Source: Stichopus chloronotus
Lineage: Eukaryota; Echinodermata; Holothuroidea; Aspidochirotida; Stichopodidae
DNA length: 64,000 nucleotides
Assembly (NCBI GenBank): GCA_021234535.1
Contig: CM037836.1
Coordinates: 32,516,769 to 32,580,768, forward strand
Direction: 5' to 3'
In this document: piece after piece, positions 29,336-40,900 of the stretch
Numbering within the stretch: the first letter of the stretch is position 1
Layout: the number at the start of each line of letters is the position of its first letter
Made by a program: the position numbers and the translations under genes
The notes under the pieces: model-generated
Databases searched by the model: none
What the model was told of the DNA's origin: nothing
The model's input: the letters and a program-made list of their open reading frames with translations, nothing else

Positions 29336-31220
29336 CTGTAGTTTGGTAACATGTAAAAATCAAAGGTGAGGAGCTGAATTGTAACCTTCTAAACATTTTG
29401 ATCAGATTCAGCAGACTTGAGAACAATGATGCAATTAGTATGACATCTACAACAATAATTGTTTTTTTCCAAAATGGAACAAATGTCTGACATACTGCAA
29501 TAGTATGCCTAAAGTGAGTGACCATCCATCACCTTCAGGCCATCTCCCCATGAAACCTAAAATCATCATCATTATCATCATCGTCATCATCGTCATCATC
29601 ATCCGCAACGTAAACAATACAGATTAAGCGTTTAGTACGTGACAATGAACCACTAAAGGTGTCATTTGTTCTGAGACAACCATTTTGTTTGTGGCTTAAT
29701 TATTATGTCATTTTGCAGCTATAAAATGATGACTGTTTTTTACAAAGTACACTTTACTCAAACAAAAAACCATGACACAAGCATTCTTTTTTTTTTTTTT
29801 GCCAGGAATACAGAATCATGCATGAAATGGAGGACCAAAATTCAGCCTGTTGATATAGCATGAAATGTACCAACTGTATCTGGAAACTAAGACGTGTTCA
29901 GCAGAACTGACTTGTTTACAATAATACTATTTTCTCAACTTGAATCATAGGTTGCAAATAACATTATCCCCTAATAGTATGAAAATGAGATAAAGAATTT
30001 CAAAATGTCGACAACTGTGAATGTATTCCTTCAGTAATAAAAAACATGCAATATCAAATACATGAACTAAACTTTTAGTAGGGTGAACTACAATATTAAC
30101 ATTGATGTTTGCTAACAAAAGGTGAAACGATCCATGATTACTACACGATCATACAAATACAACATTATCAAACAATAGTTACATTTTATGCTTATTTTCC
30201 ACTTCTTACCAAATACTCTCAAGTTAACAATTCTGTTGACCTGTTCCTTCCACACTTTAATATATATGAAAGGAATGGTTGTGCTTCAACAGGAGATAAC
30301 TTTCTTTTATCATAGCTTTATAAATACATGTCATTAGCTCACATCAAGCTATAAAATGAGTGACTAATCTGACTATGATGGCCAAACAATTTTGTGTTAT
30401 CAAACCTACATCCTACTCACTGTCATAAAGTAAAGTGAAATGAAAATATGAGCATATAATTGAGTTAATGCACTGCCTGAACTAATAATTCTAGACTAAA
30501 CAACATGTTCCTTAAGTATCCTCACATTACACACTGTGGGGAAAAAAGTGGAAAGATTTCATTCTCTATCCATTTCCATGTTGCTGACTATATGACATCC
30601 TTGACAAAAACATGAAATAAGAGAGAATCAACATAATGGATCAAAGCAGATCAATAGAAGCTCTATGGCACAGAAGATGAGTAGTCTAACATGCAATTTG
30701 TGTTTGTAAGGGAAGACTCGAAATTATAATCCAAACAACTGGTACTATCCATGCTTAGAGAATAAAAACAGCACATGAATGAGAAGATAAAATGAGCACT
30801 AAAATTTTTATTCAAAATGTGCAATATTATTTACAAAAATGCAGTTGGAGGGCATCATATACTTACAAAGGAAAGTCATATGTAAGTATTAGCACAAGAC
30901 TGTATAACAAGAATAAACCTATCACTGTTATCTTTCAGATACAGATATCAATACAAATACACAATTCAATGAAACTTGTGGTCTGCTTGTGTGCAATAAA
31001 TAACAGGTCCTTCATACAATAACAAAATGACTCTCAAATTATAATTAGATCTTTACATAAAAACATAATTAAGTACACATAGTAAATCCAATGATAAGAA
31101 ACTAACTACAAAGATTGTTAAAGCTACTTTTCATAAAATATTCTGACTATTTGCATTTACCATAGCATGTATCACAATATCTGCTTTCTTTTAACATAAA
31201 ATCATTACCCTTCCAAATCT
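29336..31220. other. No gene; AT-rich flank
   Basis: Non-coding, with a short (ATC)n microsatellite at about 29562-29602 and a T-run at 29787-29800. Confidence 0.4.
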
Positions 31221-31287
31221 CAAGTGTATCCAGATTTCTGAGTACATCTCAAATGAAACATCCAGCTGGCTAAAGCTTGATCTGACA

Positions 31288-32008
31288 TGAGATACCCATC
31301 TAGCTAAGTACATTAGTGATATCCATCTAGCTAGGTACATTGGTGATATACATCTTGCTAGGTACATTAGTGATATCCATCTAGCTAGGTACATTGGTGA
31401 TATCCATCTAGCTAGGTACATTAGTGACATCCATTTAGCCAGGTTCACTGGTGATATGCATCTAGCTAGGTACATTGGAGATATGCATCTTGCTAGGTAC
31501 ATTGGTGATATCCATCTAGCTAGGTACATTAGTGACATCCATTTAGCCAGGTTCACTGGTGATATGCATCTAGCTAGGTACATTGGTGATATGCATCTTG
31601 CTAGGTACATTAGTGATATCCATCTAGCTAGGTACATTAGTGACATCCATCTAGCCAGGTTCATTGGTGATATGCATCTAGCTAGGTACATTGGTGATAT
31701 ACACCTTGCTGGGTACATTGGTGATATGCACCTTGCTGGGTTCATTGGTGATATGCATCTAGCTAGGTACATTGGTGATATGCACCTAGCTAGGTACATT
31801 GGTGATATGCATCTAGCTAGGTACATTAGTGATATCCATCTAGCTAGGTACATTGGTGATATGCACCTTGCTGGGTACATTGGTGATATGCACCTTGCTG
31901 GGTTCATTGGTGATATGCATCTAGCTAGGTACATTGGTGATACGCACCTAGCTAGGTACATTGTTAAATATCCATCTAACTAGGTACACTTGTGATATCC
32001 AGCTGGCT
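31288..32008. repeat. 27 bp minisatellite, about 26 copies
   Basis: The unit is CTAGCTAGGTACATTGGTGA plus TATGCAT, with recurring variants (CTTGCTGGGT, TTTAGCCAGGTTC, ATTAGTGACATCC). Because 27 is divisible by 3, long frames stay open on both strands (nine-residue units like HLARYIGDM on +, MYLARCISP on -). It lies about 1.7 kb past the MLLT stop. No start context or splice evidence supports a protein. Confidence 0.95.
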
Positions 32009-33060
32009 GAATACAAAAATTCCCTTCCACTGGCAACTCACTCTACAAATTTCTTCAGAAAAAGGGTTAAGGTTATGGAAAGGGGGGATTTGTCAAGGAG
32101 GGAGACAATAGTCTGAAAACCACTGTGACATTAAGCTGGCAAAGAATACATGAGCTGTGACATCCATCTGGGAGAGAATTGTATATCTGAGCTGAAACAC
32201 CCAGGTGAGTGAGTACATACAATCTGTAACATCCAGCAGAACTGTACTGTGGCATGTAGCTGAGTAAATGACAGCTACGGCATCCAGCAGTTCAGTACAC
32301 CAGCAGTATTGCATCCAGATGGCTAAGTGTGAGCTGTAACATCCTGCTGGCAGAGTGTGGGTGAGCTGTGACATCCCAAGACCATCTGAACTGTGGCATC
32401 TGGAGAGATGAGTGTATCTAAGAAATAAACATCCAGCTAGGTGAGTTCATCTAAACTGTGACATCCAGCAAAGAACATCTGAGCTGTGGCAGTCAATCTA
32501 CTGGAGTCCATGAACACCGGGGGTGTTGTAGTGCATTTTCACTGGACACAAAAAACTGTGCATCTCAGGTACACGACACAAAAAGTAGAAATATACCAGA
32601 CCTGTAAAAGCAACTTTCAGAGTGTATGCCAGGTTTAACACCTGACTATTCATGCAAATGAACAGTCACAATGAATGGTCACAATGCACTGAGAACCACA
32701 AAAACCAAATGCTGACATGAATCTAAGGTTTGACACCCAAACAGTTGAAGTGAATCTTAACATCATCTATATATCAGAGTATGCTCATGATTACAGAGAA
32801 AAAAAAATAAAACCTATCCTGGTGTGTATGGTAGTCATGAGGTCCATCTGCTTGGAGTACATCAGAGCCATGACAGCAACTGTTACCATGCATCACAGTT
32901 CTGACAACCACCTGTTTGAATGCAACTGAGCTATGACATTAGTCTATCAGAATACACCATAAACACACAATGCTGAAGTACACCTTTGGTATTCAACTAG
33001 TTGAAGTACTCCAACACTATAAGTGTGCATCTCATAATATGAGTATTTCAAACATCACTC
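32009..33060. repeat. Degenerate tandem region around the 27 bp array
   Basis: Loose repeats of a GAGCTGTGACATCCAGC-like unit every 35-50 bp up to about 32500, then fainter. Similar words (AAACATCCAGCTGGCTAA) lie just left of the 27 bp array, so the array may be a homogenised core of an older repeat. Confidence 0.55.
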
Positions 33061-33666
33061 TTAACCTTATCCTACCAGTGATGACAACAGGACTCTTAAG
33101 CACAATAATGACCGATGTGAGTTCACTCTCCATGCCATTTTAACATATTTGTTAATTACACTAGGATCCAGGAGAGGATCATTCCATTTCTTCTTTTCAT
33201 TCTCCCTATACCTTCTTACATATGCATACAAATAATTCCAACCTGAAGAGGTTGTGTGGTTCATTGCAGTTGCATACATTTAGAAGACTGACTAATACAA
33301 TTCATCTTTTGTCACTCTTTACAATCTCACCTCTTGCATATTGGTTTTGCAGTCCAAAAGTCCAACTATCTCAGCCTATTAACGGTAACATTTTACAATG
33401 GTTGGTAATTTGATCAAAGTACCAAGATTTTTCCAAATTTAAAACTCCATTGATCATTTATTCTTTTAAATTTCAACTTGTATTTTATCAGACACATTTC
33501 TCTAAAAATGCAGCACTGTTACAACAAAACAGGGATTATGAAATCTGTGACAAAAGTTGAGACTAGAGTAAAGGCAAGCATTGGGCATCTCTTAAAGGTA
33601 GTGACAAGTTAATGATTATGATGGTGACAATGACAAAGATATGTAGAAGTGTGTGTAAAATAACAA
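33061..33666. other. Probable proximal 3' UTR of MLLT
   Basis: AT-rich sequence directly after the stop codon, with no repeat or coding signal and a candidate AATAAA. Confidence 0.5.
33457..33462 (-). promoter_or_regulatory. Candidate poly(A) signal of MLLT
   Basis: AATAAA on the minus strand (TTTATT on +), 205 nt past the stop codon. It is the first canonical hexamer downstream. Other hexamers lie further downstream in AT-rich DNA, so a longer 3' UTR is possible. Confidence 0.3.
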
Positions 33667-34929
33667 CTAAAGTGGAGGTACATATTCTTGCAACTTTTTA
33701 ACAGTTGGCTTGTCCAGTGAACACAAATCAAAGTCAAATGTTTTATCAGTGATTTTAAAATCTCCAGTTTCTCCAATGAGGTCAACAACCTTTTGTAGCT
33801 TTTCCCTATCTTTCAAAGCCATTAGTCTTTTGTGTAAGTCAACAAGTTCATAAAGGTAGTTCATACTGTTGGCTTTCTTTTCAAGTTCTTTTGCATTTTC
33901 TTTACTTTTCCCATCTGAGGATTTCACCTTTCCTTCAGATTTGGTCTTATTTTCACTCACTTTACTCTTTCCTTCGAATGACTTCTTCTTCACATCTGGC
34001 TTTGGCTTCTCTACTTTCTTCGGCTTTGCATCTGACAACGACTTGGTTTTACTCTCTGCACCTTTGCTGTCTTTCTTCTCCAATGCCTTGCTCTTGGTAC
34101 TTGACGATTTCCCTTTCTCGTTACTAACTCCTTTCTTTTTTACACTAGTGAACTTTGCCTTAGAGTCGCTATCTTTTGGTTTTGAAAAACCTTTCTTGCT
34201 GTCATCAGTTTTTGCTTTACTGTCAAGTTTTGACTTCTTTTCCACCTTTGTCTCTTTTTTCACAGACTTTTCATTTCTCTTGGAAGAGGTTTCTTTCTTC
34301 ATCTGACTTATAATCTGATCAAAGTCAGATCCCGAGGATGAGCTGTCATTGTCCATAGTTTGGAAAGAAGAGTTTGGCAGCTCTCTCTTGAATGGCATAT
34401 TATATTCTTGATCTTCCTCATCTTCATAGTCATCTGCAATCTCTGCCATGAGTGTTTCCAAAGCACCACCTGTGCCCCTCCCTCGTGGAAGGGACGAAAA
34501 ACTACCAGTGCTCTTAGAACTCGGACTGTCTGGTGCTTCCACTTCACCAGTGCTCACCTCATCTTCAAAAGGAGGTAAAGTGGTCTTTGTAACAGGTTCT
34601 GATTTGACTTTGTGCTCCACAGTTATTTCAGGTAAGAACAAATCTGATTTTTTATCCTTGCCACCCTTTGCTAGGCTTTTCTTTTTCTTAGCTGTCGATG
34701 GTCCTTTTCTGGTGGACTGTTCATTACTTACAGACGATTTTTCACTACCTTTTGCAGTCTTGGATGACAGAGAATATTCCTTCTTACGTTTTAACGTGGG
34801 TTCACTTCCAGAAGACCCAAGTGAGGGCCGTTTACTATTTATCTTTGAGGAACTTTTACTATCTTTTGATGATACCTTTCCTTCTTTGGACTCTTTAGCA
34901 AGTTTGGAGGCACTGGCTTTTGAAGAATC
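33667..34929 (-). CDS. MLLT3: MLLT terminal exon: Lys/Ser-rich region and C-terminal AHD
   Basis: The exon has 1263 nt: 420 residues and a TAG stop. It starts in phase 0 after ctctaatttacag with DSSKASASK. Residues 1-110 are Ser/Lys-rich, with KRKKEYS, a likely nuclear localisation signal. Around 175-195 is an acidic stretch ([11 protein letters not shown]). Residues about 220-355 are very Lys/Ser-rich. Residues 358-420 are the [20 protein letters not shown], then [20 protein letters not shown], ending VPPL. In human AF9/ENL this segment folds on binding AF4-family proteins, DOT1L or CBX8. The whole C-terminal half sits in one exon, whereas vertebrate MLLT1/MLLT3 split it over several. Large open frames on the opposite strand here mirror the Lys/Ser bias and are not genes. 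Confidence 0.93.
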   Translation of the reverse strand, partial: DSSKASASKLAKESKEGKVSSKDSKSSSKINSKRPSLGSSGSEPTLKRKKEYSLSSKTAKGSEKSSVSNEQSTRKGPSTAKKKKSLAKGGKDKKSDLFLPEITVEHKVKSEPVTKTTLPPFEDEVSTGEVEAPDSPSSKSTGSFSSLPRGRGTGGALETLMAEIADDYEDEEDQEYNMPFKRELPNSSFQTMDNDSSSSGSDFDQIISQMKKETSSKRNEKSVKKETKVEKKSKLDSKAKTDDSKKGFSKPKDSDSKAKFTSVKKKGVSNEKGKSSSTKSKALEKKDSKGAESKTKSLSDAKPKKVEKPKPDVKKKSFEGKSKVSENKTKSEGKVKSSDGKSKENAKELEKKANSMNYLYELVDLHKRLMALKDREKLQKVVDLIGETGDFKITDKTFDFDLCSLDKPTVKKLQEYVPPL

Positions 34930-37900
34930 CTGTAAATTAGAGAAAAAAGTAAAAAAAAAAATTGCCACTGCTCATAATACAAGTTTAAAGATCATGTAAC
35001 ATGCATCAAGAAAAGAGGTGGCATTATTCTAAAGTTGCAGAGTGAAACCCTGAGTGAAAATCCATTGGAATTATGTTTCTATTTCCATTTTTGAGATACA
35101 ACTGTTCAAAGCCTGATGAAAATACAGATATGATGACATGGAGTGTTCCCAGTGTCTGTATTTCTTTTGTTAGGCCTACATATTTTATCTCTTAATTACT
35201 GGGTTTCACACTGGAAAATGATATTAATATTTGTTAAGAAGAAAATACACACTTCCAAAATAAAACCATCTGGGGAGATATTGAAATTCTCAATTGTCCT
35301 CAAATTCCAATACCCACCTCTTTTGGATATTTACAAACAACTCCCTTACATGTCTCATCACAGCAAATGCACCCCCATCTACCTGCTAAGAGTACTGGTA
35401 ACCATCTACACCGCCCTTTGCGCTACAGCGCAGGCGACCGCGGCATCGAGCTTTATTGAGTGACATCAAGTGTCGCTCACACCTGTTGCGGGTCGGCCTC
35501 CGCAAGTAATAAGACAACATACGTAACGTTATAACAGTGAATACATGTAGATGACTGTTAACTTAACGGAAGCATGCACCACATTTGACACACAATTAAA
35601 AAGGATGCCCGGAGGTCAACTCACTGTGACAAAACTGGTGGAAGCCTGGGAGCTGTCGTTTTGGAGAGAACTATCTGAAACAAGTCCCCTAAAGTCAGGG
35701 CAACCAACCCAACATCTTGTCATGTCCTCCCCCTGAAAGGAGGAAAGTGACACAGCTAAGTGAGTTGTCCGTAAATATCCAAACCATGTGAGTTTTGGGA
35801 TATTTACTGCACTCCTCACTTACCTCTCTCATCACAACAAATGCACCGAGTAGTACTGTTACAGTGTGGAGGGTCCGTGGGATGGGACATACTCCCCTGA
35901 ACTCCCAACACCGCACGATCACTAAGCTGCCTCGGTTGCAAGTATGTCTGTCAGTTAGGGCTTTACAAAGGTGGTCGGGGTTTTCCAGGCATCCACCTTG
36001 AGAATGTTGTCTATGGAAACTCTGCTAAAGAGCACCATAGATTATGCTAAATCACGCATGTCATGAGCCTTAAGTTTTCCCCCAGAGACGAGGGGGGGCG
36101 ATGAGGTCCACTACCCACTTAGAGATGGTGTCCTTGGGCGTCAAGAGAAAGGTTCTTGAGGTAAGACAAAGAGTCTTTGTGACTTCCTGAGTCCTTTTGT
36201 TCTTTTGGGACCACTTTAAGGCTCTAACTGGGCACGACTGATGAGACTGATTTGAACTCTGGGATGAAGATGTCACCCGGGATGAACGTAAGCATCTGGT
36301 TCTTTGGGACAAATCTGGGATCAGGCGCACTCCACGATTTTTGAATCTGCAGTCACCCAGGTTAGTGGTTAAGGCAGACAGACCTCTACGACGGGTCGAC
36401 ATCTGAGGGTCTTCCTTGTCAGGTCTGGGAGGCTCACCTTATGCAGAGGTTCATATGGAGGCCAAGCGAAAGAGTTTAGCACCTCAGAGGGGCCCCAGCT
36501 GGAGGCTAGTCGTACCTCAGGTGGATGCAAATTGAGCATACCTTGTAGGAGTTGGGTGACAACCTTGTTGGACCCTATGGAGGAGCCGTCCTGATATCCC
36601 TTGTGTATGACTGCTAGCACCGACCTGTAGTTTTGAACGGTAGAGACCTGCTTGCCTTCATCCAACAGAGATAGAAGGAACAGGCAAACATCTGTCACAG
36701 GGGCTTGGGTACAAGAGATACCCCTGGGTTGGGCCCAATTGATGAATCACTGTCGTTGTGTATCCTAAGTGCAAAGTGTTGATCCTCCCTTTGGCTTAGC
36801 TGCAAGGAAGGCAACGTCTTCCAAAATCCAACCCTTCTGAGGGATTCCCCAATAATCCCCAAGCAAGAAGCTGAAATCCTTTTATCTGCTTGGGGTCTTG
36901 TCCCCAGTTCTGCTTCTGCTGGTCTGGGATCAAGAGGGGATGTCTACGAGTAACTTGAAAAGGCCCTGGGACCAGGGTCTCCTGGGCGAAAATGGAGCTA
37001 TGAGTATCACCATGCACGTTGACCCCCTTATCTAAAGGAAGACTTTGTGAACGAGGCACAGTGGGGGGAAGGCTTACACTTCTAGGCCGTCCCAGTTGAA
37101 CGAAGGCGTGTCCCTCGCGACAGCTTTGGGGTAAAAGGTTCTGGTGCAGAACATGGTCAGCTTGGCGTTCTCCTTCTTTGCAAAGAGGTCTTTGTGAGGC
37201 TTCCCCCACTGACAGATGGAGATGTCGCACATGCTCTGAGATAACAATTCGTTGGGGTTGCTGATCCCCCTGGACAGGGCGTCCGCTATGATGTTGTCCT
37301 CTCCAGCAACATGTGAGGCTCTTATGGAGATATCCTTGGCTTTGGCCCACAGAAGAAGGTTTGAGACTGCCTGACAAAGGGATAGGATGATTCACAATCT
37401 CCGCCTACTACTGTCGCACTCGCAACCCTCGTGAAGACTCTCAGTGTAGTTGAGTGGCAGAACGGGAGTGCTCTGAATACATAGTCTTTCCCTCTGTAGT
37501 CGAAGGCCAGGAATTGTAGAAAGAAGTCCTATATTTTTACGTTTAGGTAGGTGTCTTCGAGGTCAACGATCGCGGCCCAAGTCCCTTTCCTCAATGTTGG
37601 CAGAATACTGGCCTGCGTTTCCATTCAAAATGTTTGACTCTTCTTTTTTGGTGGTTAGGCAAAAGTTTGAGCGAAAGAGGGGGTCCCTCCTGTCCCAACG
37701 CAAGGACAACACAGGGTTCCCACACAATTTTAAAAACCAATTTCAAGTACTTTTAAAGGACTTTTCAAGGACAAAGAGCCTTTATTCAAGGTTTATCTTA
37801 AGCATTCTTTCAGTATGAAAAAGGAATACAGTATGTTATAGTGTCAAAACCCCATTAAGGATATTAATAAAATGGCCTCCTACACCCCTTACAGCCCTTC

Positions 37901-40900
37901 CATCCTCCCACGTTTATTGATAAATATGAGTATGACCAGAACTGTTGTAAACAAAGGTTGTACAAAACTGTTAGCATAGATGCAATAAAGTTACAACAAA
38001 GGAAAACATATTACATGTGCATGGCTTTTATTTTAGGTAGCTGTGAGATACTGCCATACATGGATATAGCCCTCTAAACACAATGTGTAGAAGTTACTTG
38101 CTCACTATTCGATGTTCTGAAGCTTTTCCTTCAGTTCATCCATTTCAATTTGCAGCCTTTTGCTTTAACAGCAAAGAAGAGTGTTCTGGCTTTTCTATCC
38201 ACTGCTTGTGAAAGTAACACTTGTTTTTTGGAAGTCATATATATTCTATGGTCTCATTTGTCTACTTGAAAAATTAATTAAGGTATTTCAGTGAAAATTG
38301 CATAAGATAATACATAAACAATAAGTGTTAGTGTGATAGCACAATATTACAAGATTTGAAAGAGTGAGCATTCCATGCAATGAGGTTAGTCAGAATGCTG
38401 AAATGAATGGAACAAGCTCAATATGATGAAAGAAACATTCAATGAAAACTAATCAGTCACACCAACGAAAATTAATCAGTATTTATTTCATACACTGTTG
38501 AATGTAGGACTCATCACAAATGTTATGTTATTCATATTAGATTTGCACTAAAATTTGGTTTGGCACAAGCCTTCAAAGTAATGTAAAGTTCTGAACCAGT
38601 ATTGATAATTTGGACATGTTTTCCTTAACAATCTAGTCAATTAACCCCCCCTTTAAGTGACTGCCATGCCAATCCCCAAGCAAGCTTTTATAAACAATGA
38701 ATTTAAATTTTTAAATTATTATAATTTAAAATGTTAAATCTGTTGTTTTTTAAAGGTTTATTAAAGGTTGGTTGATGATTGACATGGTATAATATCAGCT
38801 TAACCAATACAAAGTTTAATCTTCACCCAAACTTAGAAATAATGAGACATTTATAAGTTTTGGATGCCAGATACTATATTATGACAGAAATTTGAATCAC
38901 TTGGCTGAATCTGTGGTAGTTTCTGAGATACTGTAGGCCTAACAGCCACTTCAAATTTAATGTAACCTTTACCCAACTTACAAATAATGAAATATTAATA
39001 AGTTTTGGGTGTTAGGTAGTGACAAAAGTTTGCCTAACTGCTGGAGTTTTCAAGGACTTTTCAAGGACTTTTTCTTGTTCAAGGACTGTTTGGAATATAT
39101 CCAATAAGGGGATTTCCATGACTTCCAAGGACTACACTATTTTTCAAGGATTTCAAGGACTTTCAAGGACCTGTGGGAACCATGACAACAGCTCGTTTGG
39201 CCAACAGAGCAGAAATTTCTGACTCAGAAGTATCTCTTTGGCACTCGTCCTTGGGAATGGTGTGGTCTTCCCTCCACTCCCAGCAGGTGGGCGCAGGGTG
39301 AACTCCCTCTGGTAGCCATTCTGGATCACATTGACCACCCAGGGGTCCACCTTGATAGATGCCCAATGATGGGTGAACGACATGAGTCTCCCCTCACCTC
39401 AGTGATCTCCAAGTTTAGATGGGCACCCTCAGGGACAGGCGTAGGGCATCGCTGTAGTGTTGGGTTGGCTGCCGTCCCTCTTATTGGTCATCTGGCCATT
39501 GCGGCCCCGGTTCGATGAACCTTGCCAAGAGTTGTTGTTGTAGGCCTTGTCTTTTCCAATGCCCCTTAAACCTTTTTGTTGGTCCCTGTGGCCGCCTCTG
39601 CTGCCTCTGTTTCTACCACAGCCGCATTCCATGAGCTGGAGCTGGAAGTTGGATTTCGCCAGCATCTCTCTCCTGGAAACCTCCTTTTGGACACGGGACT
39701 ACAACTGGCCTGCAAAGAGGTCCGGGCCTCTGAACGAAAGAGAGAGCATTCGAGATCTAGCCTCTGTGGATGGACAACCAATAGCCGAAATGGGGTTTTC
39801 CCTCCTTGTGGAAATGGACTTCACCGAGACTCTGGCAAATTGATCGAAGGTCGATCTTGCTGGCGGCCAAGTAAGAGCAAGAGCTGGCTGATGTCTCATC
39901 TGGGGACTTGGTGTTCCTCCTCCGAGAGCTGCTGGTGGTGTTGCATCATCAGTTCAGCCATAAGCATGAACATGGATGTGTACTTACACTCGAACACTAA
40001 AACCTTCAGAGCTCGGTCTTGGCAGAATGGAAAGGGTGACCACTTCGAAGCGGAAGCCATGGTGTCAACTCTGTCGAAGCAGGTTGAGTCTACCAAGATG
40101 GCTGGGAGTTGCCGGGCAACTTGTTTCCTGTAGCCATCAGCTTAGAGGCCCCACTGGAGCTGAGAGGCTGGGTCTCCTCTGGTAGTTCGAAGCCCAGGTG
40201 TTGTCGGAAACATTCGGCTATCCTGCTGATCAGATCCAGAGAGATCGCAGGCCCAGGAGCCAGGTCCGTCCCCTGTTAAGAAATCCATAGCAGAAGTGGA
40301 GTCCTCAAAGTCCTAGTCTGAATCCTCTCTCTCTTTGAGGCCTGAGAGTGCCAAGAAAGCCTGACAGTCCAGAATGCCATCATCGTGCCAAGTAGCTGAG
40401 GCCGGGGCCGAGGCCAATGTGTTCCCTCTTTGCAGGTCCGTGAGTGTCTTCAGGGGCCGAAGGGCTTGGAGCCATTGTAGATGGCGGAGGTCTTGGACTC
40501 AGAGCCAGTTCTCTTCTGCTCTCCATGAGTGGGGCCAGAAGTCTAGTAAGCTTTGAGAGCCAGGCCAGTTCCTCCTCTTGGTGGGATGGCCTCCTCCAGT
40601 GTCTGCTGCTGGAGTCAGAAACCAATTGACAAACTGTTCTCCTCTTCTTCCTTGACGATCTCTTTGGTGATGGTGACCAGGAACATGACCATGATCTCAA
40701 TCGAGAGCAGGACAGGCAAACACTTCTTCAGTCACTGGGAGCCCTCCTGTTGTCACGGGTAGTATCCAAATCACCTGCAACTCCTCTGCAGGTCCGGTGT
40801 TTGGGTCAGGCCCTGGTGGACCGGAAGCTATCGAAGCCAACATCTGGTCTGGTGTTGGATCCACAGGAGTGGAAACTTATTTCTCGGGGCCTTCCCCATC

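Noticed and set aside
31191..31961. 256-residue repeat protein (MYLARCISP units) or its + strand counterpart
   Set aside because: The 27 bp period keeps all frames open by arithmetic. No start context, signal peptide or conserved unit variation to support translation.
33869..34999. Large + strand frames opposite the last MLLT exon
   Set aside because: Ser/Phe/Leu-rich shadows of Lys/Ser/Glu codons on the true strand.
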